Assembly (NCBI RefSeq): GCF_012926615.1 | Contig: NZ_JABBNU010000008.1 | Coordinates: forward strand, 1 to 64,000 | DNA: 64,000 nt | Source of the DNA: Marinigracilibium pacificum | Lineage (GTDB): Bacteria; Bacteroidota; Bacteroidia; Cytophagales; Cyclobacteriaceae | Direction: 5' to 3' | Shown: positions 47,052 to 55,974 of the stretch, in pieces | Position numbering within the stretch: the first letter of the stretch is position 1 | Layout: every line of letters starts with the position of its first letter | Notes under the pieces: model-generated | The model's database searches: none | What the model was told of the DNA's origin: nothing | The model's input: only the letters and a program-made list of their open reading frames with translations | Translations under genes and position numbers: made by a program

Positions 47052-47801
47052 ATGAAGAAGTTCCTGATTATTTTATTGGTATCCGTTTTAGCGCTGATTA
47101 TAGCATTTTTTATTGGAACCAGCCTGGCAAGTGAAGCTCTTCCTCAGGGTGAAAAAGGTGCTCAAGCAGATAGTCTGGCGAAAAAAATGCTTTATGCTAT
47201 AGACAATAATGCATGGGGGAACACAAAATTTGTTGCATGGAACTTTTCAGACCGGCATTCCTTCATTTGGGATAAAGATTCTCATTTTGTTTCTGTAAAA
47301 TGGAGTGATAAACATGCGGTTATTGACCTAAATAAACAAACAGGGATTGCATTTAAAGATGATGAGCTTATCACTGATATTGATGAAAAAAATGCCATTA
47401 TAGCCAAAGGCATTAAACATTTTAATAATGATTCTTTTTGGCTTAATGCTCCGGCAAAGGTATTTGATTCAGGTACAGAGAGGCGATTAGTTAATTATGA
47501 AGGTCAAAAAGCCCTTTTGGTAACCTATACTTCCGGTGGCACAACTCCCGGCGATTCCTACTTATGGATATTAAATGATAATGGACTGCCGGAAAGTTAT
47601 AAAATGTGGGTTAGTATTATCCCAGTAAAGGGAATTAGTGCAAGTTGGGAAGATTGGGAAAGTCTTTCAACCGGAGCAAAAATCGCAACCTCTCATAAAA
47701 TCTCATTCTTAAACATAAGAATCAAGGATCTTAAATCCGCTGAAACTTTAACTGAAATTTCTCCTGATACACCAGATTTATTTTCTTCATTAAAAAAATA
47801 A
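47052..47801 (+). CDS. Hypothetical exported or membrane-anchored protein
   Basis: A 249-aa protein with a hydrophobic N-terminal segment (about 3-25) and the rest outside the cytoplasm. The soluble part is rich in Trp and aromatic residues (NNAWGNTKFVAWNF, HSFIWDKDSHFVSVKW) and beta-rich, without cysteine. It seems a family conserved in Bacteroidota, but I do not recognise a function. It stands 78 bases after crcB, without a clear terminator between, and could be read with it. Confidence 0.7.
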   Translation: MKKFLIILLVSVLALIIAFFIGTSLASEALPQGEKGAQADSLAKKMLYAIDNNAWGNTKFVAWNFSDRHSFIWDKDSHFVSVKWSDKHAVIDLNKQTGIAFKDDELITDIDEKNAIIAKGIKHFNNDSFWLNAPAKVFDSGTERRLVNYEGQKALLVTYTSGGTTPGDSYLWILNDNGLPESYKMWVSIIPVKGISASWEDWESLSTGAKIATSHKISFLNIRIKDLKSAETLTEISPDTPDLFSSLKK

Positions 47802-47824
47802 TCCCCGATTATTAAACCGGGGAT
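47791..47824 (-). terminator. Terminator of M42 peptidase operon
   Basis: ATCCCCG (47801-47807) and CGGGGAT (47818-47824) form a 7-bp GC-rich stem. On the minus strand a T-run (complement of 47791-47800) follows, which suits the operon ending at 47849. On the plus strand the T-run is poor. Confidence 0.7.
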
Positions 47825-47848
47825 CCAATTACTTAAATATAAAAATCT

Positions 47849-48898
47849 TTAATGACTCCAGTCATAAGTATTAATTTCTTCAAGACAAGACTTTAGTAAA
47901 TTAATACAATCTTCAATATCATCTTTATTTGCCATTTCAATTACCTGATGAAGGTACCTTGTTGGTATTGAAATAGCTCCGCTTATTGCTCCTTTTTTTC
48001 CCATTCTCTGGATTCCAGCTGTATCCGTTCCTCCTGCAGTAAGGATTTCGGGCTGCCACTTAATTTTTTTATCATCGGCCACCTTCTTCATAAAGTTAAC
48101 CATTCGGTAATCGCAGATAGTCGATGCATCCATAACCTTTATAGCTGCCCCTTCTCCCAATTTAGTAACTTTTTCATGCTCACCAGCACCAGGAGTATCA
48201 AAGGCAATTGTTGTATCCAGACCTATACCAAAATCAGGATTGATATTATGAGCAGCAACGTTTGCCCCTCTTATACCAACTTCTTCCTGAACTGTAAAGA
48301 CACCATATACATCAATATCGTTATTCTCAAGATTTCTTAAAGCTTCAATTAGAATAAATACGCTAACCCGATTATCAATCGATTTACAGTTAACGCAATT
48401 CCCCATTTTAATTAGCGATCTTTCTCTGGTGATCGGGTCTCCAATTGACACATATTTTTCAACCTCTTCTTTGGAAAGGCCAAGGTCAATGAAATAGTCA
48501 GTAGTCTTTGGATTTTTATTTCTTTCCTCAGGACTCATCACATGTATTGGTTTAGTTCCCATAACACCAACCAGATCCTTCTTTCCATGTACAATTACAC
48601 GTTGGGCTGTTAGTGTCTTCGGATCAAAACCTCCTAATGTATGAAATCGAATAAATCCTTCTTTATCTATATGAGTAACAATAAATCCGATCTCGTCCAT
48701 ATGAGCTGCAACCATAACACTTAGGTTGTCAGGATTATTTTTCCCTTTTTTCAGCGCATATACATTGCCAAGATTATCAACCTTGACATCATCGACTAAT
48801 GGAGTCACCTCCTTTATCACTCTGTCACGAATTCTCTTTTCAAAACCGGGTGCTCCGGCTTCCTCACAAATTTCCTTCAGTAACGAAACGTTTATCAT
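47849..48898 (-). CDS. M42 family metallopeptidase (FrvX/glutamyl aminopeptidase-like)
   Basis: A 349-aa cytoplasmic, co-catalytic zinc aminopeptidase. Metal and catalytic residues are in place: AAHMDEIGF (His, Asp), the conserved SIDNRVSV Asp, the VQEEVGIRGA Glu pair, GLDTTIAFD, and the terminal His in RYLHQVIE. Tetrahedral M42 enzymes trim short peptides. It has no signal peptide. It is the last gene of the PorV-like/C25/lipoprotein operon, three bases after the lipoprotein gene, so peptides produced outside may be finally processed by it, but this is only a guess from position. Confidence 0.93.
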   Translation of the reverse strand: MINVSLLKEICEEAGAPGFEKRIRDRVIKEVTPLVDDVKVDNLGNVYALKKGKNNPDNLSVMVAAHMDEIGFIVTHIDKEGFIRFHTLGGFDPKTLTAQRVIVHGKKDLVGVMGTKPIHVMSPEERNKNPKTTDYFIDLGLSKEEVEKYVSIGDPITRERSLIKMGNCVNCKSIDNRVSVFILIEALRNLENNDIDVYGVFTVQEEVGIRGANVAAHNINPDFGIGLDTTIAFDTPGAGEHEKVTKLGEGAAIKVMDASTICDYRMVNFMKKVADDKKIKWQPEILTAGGTDTAGIQRMGKKGAISGAISIPTRYLHQVIEMANKDDIEDCINLLKSCLEEINTYDWSH

Positions 48899-48901
48899 GG
48901 G

Positions 48902-49186
48902 TTATTTTTTAATTAATGCATTTCTATGAATTACAGCTTCATTAATTTTATGCTCATCATCCTGATAAATAAACACGACATACTCCTGCTCATCCCATTC
49001 TTTCGAAGTTTTACCTTCGTATGAATCACGATAGCCTACAACTACATATGGTCTATTGTCTAAACCGTTAAAAAGTGTAACCTGTCCTAACTCTAGTGGT
49101 GGTTCAGGATGACCATTCGATGATGAGTCAATATTACAAGAAGTAAGTATTAGTACTGTAAACAATGTCAAAAAAATATATCTCAT
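48902..49186 (-). CDS. Small lipoprotein
   Basis: A 94-aa lipoprotein with signal peptide and lipobox LTSC, anchor Cys17. The mature part of 77 residues starts with an Asn/Ser-rich stretch, then a compact beta-rich domain (LGQVTLFN, PYVVVGYRDS, EYVVFIYQDD). No family recognised. It is between the C25 sortase-like gene (14 bases away) and the M42 peptidase gene (3 bases). Its place in a T9SS-related operon suggests an envelope accessory role. Confidence 0.7.
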   Translation of the reverse strand: MRYIFLTLFTVLILTSCNIDSSSNGHPEPPLELGQVTLFNGLDNRPYVVVGYRDSYEGKTSKEWDEQEYVVFIYQDDEHKINEAVIHRNALIKK

Positions 49187-49200
49187 CTCATTCCAGTTTA

Positions 49201-52200
49201 TTATCGTAGAATATACAATTTACCAAATCCGTTTTTAAAGGCTCTTGAATCAGGTCTAAGACTCCTTGTCTTTATCTGCTGGCCGTTATTTCTAATTGAA
49301 ACTTTGTAAAGATAAACTCCATTTGCCAATCTGTCACCAAATTCGTCCGTTCCGTCCCATGCGAACTCGGTCATATTATTACCTGCATAAATCGGACCAA
49401 GTTCATCTTGAGTGATTTCACGCACAATTCTTCCACTAATGGTCATTATTGTAATCTTAACCTCATCGGGAACCTCCACTCCTGTCAATGTAAATACAAA
49501 TCTCGTTGATGTAGAAAAAGGATTTGGGTAAGGATAGAAATTAGTGATTGTTGACTCATTAATCACCTCAAAGGTAATTTCATAAGGCTCTCTACCGGTC
49601 TGATTTCCTGAGGCATCAGCTGCTTTTACCCAAAGTGAGTAAATGCCATCTTCTAAAGGACCAGGCCGAAAGTTAACAGTATAATCCCGGTCTTCAAGTG
49701 CTGGCAGGATTTCAACTTGATCAGAAGATAGCACAACCTGCTGAAAATCACACCCTTCACAAACCTTTTTAAATAATAATTCAACTCCGGTAGTATCAGA
49801 TTTCCTCAGGGTATTCTGGTCATCTCTTACCTTTATCGCGATTAAAGGATCAGGAGAAACAATCTCACCATCCATAATAACTCTTCCGTCAAATGTAACC
49901 TTTAGTGTAGGTTGCAAAGTATCCCGGACAACTTTTAATAATCTATCGCCGGAAAAAACATTGTTATTATAATATATCTCAGGTTCTACATAAGGATTTA
50001 CAAATACCGAGATATCATTTTCACCAGTAAAACCACGAGTATTAAAATCTATTGTAAACAACTCTTCTACACCAGGAGTTGGCGCTAAAATTTTTACCGT
50101 ATCACTAAAATCCTTACCTGTATCCCGGTTTCTTATTCTGTATAATACATCTAAAGAATCAGAAAAACTCTTCTCAGAAATATTTTTAAACGCAAAATCA
50201 ATACTTTTTATCTCTCCTTCGTTTAATTCTGTTCTGACAGTTTGAGTTTCATCTGTTGGATAAAGAATTCCCTCTGCAGGATAATTCAAAGTAACAAACC
50301 AATAATCTAATGGAGACGGAGTTCGATCTTCTGTATCCCTGACACTATACCTTAACCGGAGATAAGGGTACTGATCAGGATCAATCATACTGATATCATA
50401 TTCACCATTTTGAAGATTTGTAAATCCGGATAACTCTGATTGCTGGCCACTAAACGTTTCCCCTAATAGAGTTACAGAATACTCATCATTAGATTCTACA
50501 TTTGCTTTTACCTTTAGTGTTTGAAATTCAGTAGCTGGTCCTATTCGAGTTGAAAGTAATTCTCCCTCTTCAAAACTTCCATTGATAATCCCGTCAAAAT
50601 CTATTGATTGTAGCTCTTCAGGAGTCATTTCTGCTAATATAACAGTTGCACCGCCTGGTGAAACACCTTTTTCTCCTACAATAATTAAAGGATGACCATT
50701 TGAGAGATTATTCCAGATTGTCAGAGGAACACCTATTGATTGTAGAAGTTGCTTTGTTTGATCGGTTATACCGCTGTAGTTAACACTTCCAATGCTAAAT
50801 AAAATTACTTTATCTCCATTTTTAAGACCATTTATATAATCAGTCAGATCCGGACCTGAATTTTGATTTATCTGACTATTAAGGAAGTTATTTATAACCT
50901 GAGGTCTTCTTCCACAACGGTTTGGATCGAGTAAGTCAAAATTGCCATTATCTAATACTGCATATGGATTTGCATTCTGACGGTCAAATGCAACTGCATT
51001 TAAACTATTATTACGGCAGATTTTTCTCGAATCATCAGTAATAATATAATTCAGGTTATTTATAAATAATCTGATATTCTCAGGAATTCCATCCGGATTA
51101 GAAGCTCCGTAGGTAGTTAATCCGACAATTGCTTCGGTGTTTTCAAATTGCCATTGGCCTGTTATCGGGTCGATTATAATTCCTTCTGCATCATTAAATT
51201 TAAATTGATCCGGTCGAAGCTGCGCCCAGGCTTCAGGGTGATTATTGATATAACTAAAAGAGCTTCTAACAAAAGATGTATCTTCTTCCGGTGCGGGTTC
51301 ACTATACTTTGATCTCCAAAACCATGCAACACTATCGGTATCTGCAATTGAAACCTGAAGTGAAGCTTCAATGACACCACTTACCTGAATTGAATTAAAT
51401 GCCGGACTATTAAATAGCAATAATGAATCAATATCTATATCAAATGACCTGTTTCTTTCTCGTGAATCAGAAGAGCTTACAACCAAAGTAGTTTCTGTTT
51501 CAGGTAAAACTGAAAATTCAGGAGGAAGTAAAGTAACAACACCAGACTTGGGTATAAATACCGGAATGCGGATAGTATTGTTTGTTTCATTTAATTCGGT
51601 AACAAAACCCTCAGAGTCGACAGTAATTTCAAATATATTATTTCCAAATGCCCCCGAAACGTTCGGAATTTTAAATACAATCGTATCACTATACAAAATT
51701 GATGACCGGAAAAAATCATCGTATATAAATGTTGTACCGTCTTCTAAAATCCGTGTGATTCTATAGTTAATTGAGTCCTTTGTAGTTATACCATAATTAT
51801 GAAATGCTACTTTTATAGAAATGGAGTCAGACTGGTCATTTAATGATCCTCCATCACCATCACTAATTGTAAATGTTTCTGCAATTGCCGCATAATCCGG
51901 CTTTCCGGCTCCAAACAAACGAACTGCAGGATCAGCGTACAACATCATCTGGTGAACCTGAGCCATATGACGCTCACTAGGAAAGATACTTGTATAATAT
52001 TCCCTTTCAGCAATTACCTTTATTTCCCCAATGGTCTTGTTGATATAAGTGCTGTCTGAAAAGGCAAAGTCATAAATATAACCTGAATATAACCTCAGGT
52101 CTGTACTAAATGCAAGGTTTGCATGTGCAATGAATCCGATAGAACCTTTGTCTGGTATGATGACCCAGTCTTCACTGAAGGCAATAGCTGTACCAAACAA

Positions 52201-54219
52201 ATTACCAGCATAACACCCATTTATAAGCATAAAAGGGTATTTACCCTTATTTTCATATCCTTGGGTTGGATCTGATGCTTTACCAATGTCAATATCAGAA
52301 GCAACGGTTCCCGAATGACCGAAAAATGTGATCATTGCTAACCCATTATTTGCCTGTTCAGCAATATTTATTTCTTCAACTGAATTATTCGTGTTTTTAC
52401 CCTGAGTAGTAACTTTTCCACCCATAAAATGAGATTCGGCATCAATCTTAAACTCATCTACATATCTTCTGAATGATATCAGCTCATTTTCTGTCAGACC
52501 ACCGCTTAGATGAAGAAAGTCTTTTCTCCATAACTCAACATATGGCAATTGTTCAATTTCTTTAACCTTATTTAAATAAGCTGCCAAATCATTGGCATTC
52601 TTAGCAGGAAACCTACCCGTTGCAATTGTTCCTCTTGGGTCATTTCCATTGAGATAAGCACTATAAATAGCATCACTTCCTGGAAATCCTGCAGTGGGAA
52701 CTAAGTCATGTAAAACATCACCGTCATCGCTATTAATTGGTCCATTTCGGTAATAATCACTATACCAGTATAAACCTCTCCCAGCTATAAATATAAATTC
52801 AAGATTTCCATTTTCACCGAGATATTTTACCAGATTATAGATACCTCCGGGCCCTGGTTGACCATAATTAAATTGATCAAAGATCTGATCAACATCCATT
52901 GTCATGGTATCATATCCACCACCGGAGATTGAGGCACGATATTCTGCATACGCTTTAACAGGATCATCATAATCATCGGCCGGAACATGCAACAATTTAT
53001 TAGAGATAATTAAATAGTTTGCAGATAGATCAATCGGACTAAACTCTACCCTGCTTATTTGTGGTACCCCAAGATAATTCGACGCTGCAAATATTCTCCT
53101 TTCAATAAGTGCACCATCATAAATAAAACTTATATCATTTCCCTGTCGGTCAAATGCAATTGTTCTGATGTTATCAGGATCAGTCAAATCATATATTTCT
53201 TGTACTGAGGAAGCATTTTTTATAGTCCCAATTGCATCTCCATTTGTTTGTCTGTCGAAAAGAAATTCTTTATTCCCTTCTCCAAACATATCAGAAAACT
53301 GGCTATAATTTAGACTGGCATAAGAAACAGATATATCGTCCGTAGTAGTATTATTTACGGTGACTCTTACAAAAACCTCATCATTTGATCCAATTGCCGA
53401 CCATGGTATCTGACCAGTCCATGACTCATTGACAAATCCTGTAAATGTTATTGTTGTGACTAAAGATAATTCATTAGCATTCGGGCCAACATAAATCTCT
53501 GCAATATGACTTCGATTATTTCTTCCTGTAAGTTGAATAGTGAAAACAGGTAATTTGCTTGCCCCGGTACCTCCTGAAACAGGAGCCAGAGAAAAATCAA
53601 ATGATTGTCCTCTTCTTACCCTTTGACCTGTCCATTGCTCACCTTTATCAAAAGGAGTAATCATAATGTCACCGATATACCTTACCCCGGTCGCAGCCTG
53701 ATCTGTAAACACTCTGACAGTCTCTTCAATATGAGTTTCTAACAAAGGAAGACCTCCCAAATCATTTCCTGTGTAGGAGTTCATTCTCTTTCCCAGGCTA
53801 CCGTCAAGGCTCCAGGTCAGGAAATAAAATGACGAATCTGTATATATATTATAATATTGATGTGGCTGATCTCCCGGATTAGAATACAAAGATTGATCAA
53901 GCTCTCCATTATTTCTGACTCCATAAAAGATTATGTTATCCCCGGGATTAAATTCACCATCACTTTCTCCTTCAATTTTGATAGCTTGTTCCTTCCCCAG
54001 GTAATATAATTTCATCAATCGAGGATCAACACTATTTACCGGGAAGTCATTTGCCTGTAATTGTTCATATGAAACAGAGTACATACCAGACTCGGCCAAT
54101 TGAAGCTTATAATATTGCTGATTCGTGTTAATCCAATCATTAGCATATTGGGCGTTTATTTGGATTAAAGCCGAAAGCAAAAATGATATAACTAATAATA
54201 TTTTCTTCGGTCTAATCAT
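49201..54219 (-). CDS. Gingipain-type C25 peptidase, PorU2-like T9SS sortase
   Basis: A 1672-aa outer-membrane protein with signal peptide (about 1-23). The C25 peptidase domain (about 395-780) carries His near 635 (TFFGHSG) and Cys near 669 (LINGCYAG), the catalytic pair of gingipains and the T9SS sortase PorU. Long beta-rich/CARDB-like segments follow, and the last 100 residues (from FYPYPNPFSTST) form a FlgD-like/T9SS C-terminal domain with a bare basic end. It is much longer than classical PorU (about 1150 aa), which fits the PorU2-type family. It overlaps the PorV-like gene by four bases (ATGA). Function as cargo sortase is inferred. Confidence 0.88.
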   Translation of the reverse strand: MIRPKKILLVISFLLSALIQINAQYANDWINTNQQYYKLQLAESGMYSVSYEQLQANDFPVNSVDPRLMKLYYLGKEQAIKIEGESDGEFNPGDNIIFYGVRNNGELDQSLYSNPGDQPHQYYNIYTDSSFYFLTWSLDGSLGKRMNSYTGNDLGGLPLLETHIEETVRVFTDQAATGVRYIGDIMITPFDKGEQWTGQRVRRGQSFDFSLAPVSGGTGASKLPVFTIQLTGRNNRSHIAEIYVGPNANELSLVTTITFTGFVNESWTGQIPWSAIGSNDEVFVRVTVNNTTTDDISVSYASLNYSQFSDMFGEGNKEFLFDRQTNGDAIGTIKNASSVQEIYDLTDPDNIRTIAFDRQGNDISFIYDGALIERRIFAASNYLGVPQISRVEFSPIDLSANYLIISNKLLHVPADDYDDPVKAYAEYRASISGGGYDTMTMDVDQIFDQFNYGQPGPGGIYNLVKYLGENGNLEFIFIAGRGLYWYSDYYRNGPINSDDGDVLHDLVPTAGFPGSDAIYSAYLNGNDPRGTIATGRFPAKNANDLAAYLNKVKEIEQLPYVELWRKDFLHLSGGLTENELISFRRYVDEFKIDAESHFMGGKVTTQGKNTNNSVEEINIAEQANNGLAMITFFGHSGTVASDIDIGKASDPTQGYENKGKYPFMLINGCYAGNLFGTAIAFSEDWVIIPDKGSIGFIAHANLAFSTDLRLYSGYIYDFAFSDSTYINKTIGEIKVIAEREYYTSIFPSERHMAQVHQMMLYADPAVRLFGAGKPDYAAIAETFTISDGDGGSLNDQSDSISIKVAFHNYGITTKDSINYRITRILEDGTTFIYDDFFRSSILYSDTIVFKIPNVSGAFGNNIFEITVDSEGFVTELNETNNTIRIPVFIPKSGVVTLLPPEFSVLPETETTLVVSSSDSRERNRSFDIDIDSLLLFNSPAFNSIQVSGVIEASLQVSIADTDSVAWFWRSKYSEPAPEEDTSFVRSSFSYINNHPEAWAQLRPDQFKFNDAEGIIIDPITGQWQFENTEAIVGLTTYGASNPDGIPENIRLFINNLNYIITDDSRKICRNNSLNAVAFDRQNANPYAVLDNGNFDLLDPNRCGRRPQVINNFLNSQINQNSGPDLTDYINGLKNGDKVILFSIGSVNYSGITDQTKQLLQSIGVPLTIWNNLSNGHPLIIVGEKGVSPGGATVILAEMTPEELQSIDFDGIINGSFEEGELLSTRIGPATEFQTLKVKANVESNDEYSVTLLGETFSGQQSELSGFTNLQNGEYDISMIDPDQYPYLRLRYSVRDTEDRTPSPLDYWFVTLNYPAEGILYPTDETQTVRTELNEGEIKSIDFAFKNISEKSFSDSLDVLYRIRNRDTGKDFSDTVKILAPTPGVEELFTIDFNTRGFTGENDISVFVNPYVEPEIYYNNNVFSGDRLLKVVRDTLQPTLKVTFDGRVIMDGEIVSPDPLIAIKVRDDQNTLRKSDTTGVELLFKKVCEGCDFQQVVLSSDQVEILPALEDRDYTVNFRPGPLEDGIYSLWVKAADASGNQTGREPYEITFEVINESTITNFYPYPNPFSTSTRFVFTLTGVEVPDEVKITIMTISGRIVREITQDELGPIYAGNNMTEFAWDGTDEFGDRLANGVYLYKVSIRNNGQQIKTRSLRPDSRAFKNGFGKLYILR

Positions 54220-55292
54220 TTTTTAATAGCAAAATCGATTTTCAAACTAAACACATGAGAGTATAAAGCCTCACTTACATTCCCAACATCCGTTAAGGCA
54301 TAATCAACGTATAGATTTTTGATTTTCAGTCCAATTCCAGCTGCCGGAGTCAATTCATAAGATTCAGAACCATCAAAATCTTTAGTTTTTTGAACTTTTC
54401 CAGCCCCGGCTCTTAAGAAAACAATATTTTTATAATCCATTTCAAGTCCTGCGTATGGATCTACAGAAGTAAAGCTACCCGAAATCAAGGTGTTTCTTTT
54501 TCCATCAAAAGTCAATAATAAATCCAGTGAAGGCCTGATCCCAAAGTTTTCGGATCCGATATTAAACCTTCTGTTTGCGCCAATGATCAACCTTGGAGGA
54601 GAAATCTCCAGACTTTGTTCTGAAAGCTCATTACCTGTTTGGGCATAAACTTGTGAAAGTAAACTCGTTTCATGGTACCAGGCAACATAAGTTCCGGTAG
54701 CATCACGTAAGGTAGCTCCAAGATCCCAATTCCCTATAGAAGTTTTAACCCCCAAATCAAATCCAAAACCCCAGGCAGTAGCAAAATCACCAGCATTCCT
54801 GTACAGAACTTTAACATTTGCTCCAAACTCAAGATTAGGAGTTTTTGGAAAAATATGAGCTACAGAAAATATAAAGGCATAGTCTGCTGCAGAAAAAAAT
54901 CTGATATTATCATAATTTATAGAGCCATCAGCATCATATAAGAACCGGGTATCGGGTATGTCGTCGACTCCAAGCCTTATAAAACTAAATCCAAGTACTG
55001 TAGATGAATCAGTCCGGGCAGCAATTCCGGCATAATCATAATTGGCAATGCCCGAAAATAAGGATGTATGCATGGCAGCAACTTGCACCTGATCAGAGTT
55101 AATACCCAGTAGTCCGGCAGGATTCCAATAGCCGGAATAAACATCTGAAGCAACAGATTGAAACGCTTCACCCATACCATAGGCACGGGCCCCCACGCCT
55201 AATGCAAGGTACTCATTAGCATATTTTGGTGTGCTTACCTGGGCAATGACCATTGAAGGGAATAAAAAAATCAACCAATAAAATCTGATCAT
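54216..55292 (-). CDS. PorV/PorQ-family outer-membrane barrel
   Basis: A 358-aa outer-membrane beta-barrel of the PorV/PorQ (FadL-like) family, with signal peptide (1-17). The family hallmarks are visible at the start of the mature protein: NEYLALGVGARAYGMGEAFQSVASDV followed by GYWNPAGL, which corresponds to the inner hatch. PorV carries T9SS cargo to PorU and makes up the attachment complex. Here the gene is just upstream of a PorU-like gene and coupled to it, so a dedicated cargo shuttle for that sortase is likely. PorP/PorQ-type alternatives cannot be excluded. It is the first gene of a four-gene operon. Confidence 0.87.
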   Translation of the reverse strand: MIRFYWLIFLFPSMVIAQVSTPKYANEYLALGVGARAYGMGEAFQSVASDVYSGYWNPAGLLGINSDQVQVAAMHTSLFSGIANYDYAGIAARTDSSTVLGFSFIRLGVDDIPDTRFLYDADGSINYDNIRFFSAADYAFIFSVAHIFPKTPNLEFGANVKVLYRNAGDFATAWGFGFDLGVKTSIGNWDLGATLRDATGTYVAWYHETSLLSQVYAQTGNELSEQSLEISPPRLIIGANRRFNIGSENFGIRPSLDLLLTFDGKRNTLISGSFTSVDPYAGLEMDYKNIVFLRAGAGKVQKTKDFDGSESYELTPAAGIGLKIKNLYVDYALTDVGNVSEALYSHVFSLKIDFAIKK

Positions 55293-55631
55293 AAGGCAAA
55301 TTAGCTAAATATACCTTTCAGCAAAACCCTTAATCCAATAAAAATTCAATTTTTTTTTATTTTTTTTCACTTTTTAGTCCCACTCAAACCAGCAAATCAT
55401 AAAGTATTGATAAGCAGCACTTTATAAAATTAAGTTTTTAAAAAACTGTTCACTTTTGTACACCTTTATGTTCAAGTTTGTAACAAAAAACCAACCGAAT
55501 TCAGATGCGTTAAACATAACAAGGAACATGTCATAAGACAGTACCTTGCATTACAAAGTACATTGTATTACTTTAGCAAATAATGACAGAAAAGAAAAAC
55601 GTATTAAGCAGATGCATAAAATAGAAAAAAG
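55293..55631. other. Divergent intergenic region, PorV-like operon / PadR operon
   Basis: A 339-base region without a gene. It includes a T-rich tract near 55350-55375 and the PadR-side promoter candidate at 55546-55576. Several GTAC-centred short sequences (55455-55465, 55541-55548, 55555-55562) hint at regulator sites, but no strict inverted repeat was found. Confidence 0.5.
55546..55576 (+). promoter_or_regulatory. Candidate promoter of PadR-PspC operon
   Basis: TTG (55546-55548), spacer of 20 bases, then TACTTTAG (55569-55576), which has one mismatch to TAnnTTTG. The start codon lies 55 bases further on. Confidence 0.5.
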
Positions 55632-55961
55632 ATGAAAGTTGAAAATACACAAGTGCAAATGCGGAAAGGAATTTTGGAGTTTTGCATTTTGCATATAATT
55701 TCGAGAGGTGAAGTTTATGCTTCCGACATGCTGGATGAACTAACCTCAGCACGGATTATGGTTGTGGAAGGCACCTTGTATCCGTTACTGACTCGCTTAA
55801 GAAAAGCTGGATTAGTTGAGTATAAATGGGTTGAGTCTCAATCAGGCCCACCCCGTAAGTATTATACTTTGACAGAAGAAGGCGAAGACTTCCTGAAAAA
55901 TTTGAATGATACCTGGGAAGACCTCGTAACATCGACAAACCAAATCATCCAGGAAAAATAA
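55632..55961 (+). CDS. PadR-family transcriptional regulator
   Basis: A 109-aa winged-helix DNA-binding protein of the short PadR type. It shows the QMRKGILEFCIL helix, SDMLDELT, the VVEGTLYPLLTRLRKAGLV recognition helix and wing (GPPRKYYTLTEEG). Short PadR proteins act as dimers and commonly repress their own operon. The next gene, 13 bases on, encodes the PspC membrane protein, the likely target. PadR-PspC pairs are common in Bacteroidota; the signal is unknown. Confidence 0.93.
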   Translation: MKVENTQVQMRKGILEFCILHIISRGEVYASDMLDELTSARIMVVEGTLYPLLTRLRKAGLVEYKWVESQSGPPRKYYTLTEEGEDFLKNLNDTWEDLVTSTNQIIQEK

Positions 55962-55974
55962 CTGAATAGAAGCC

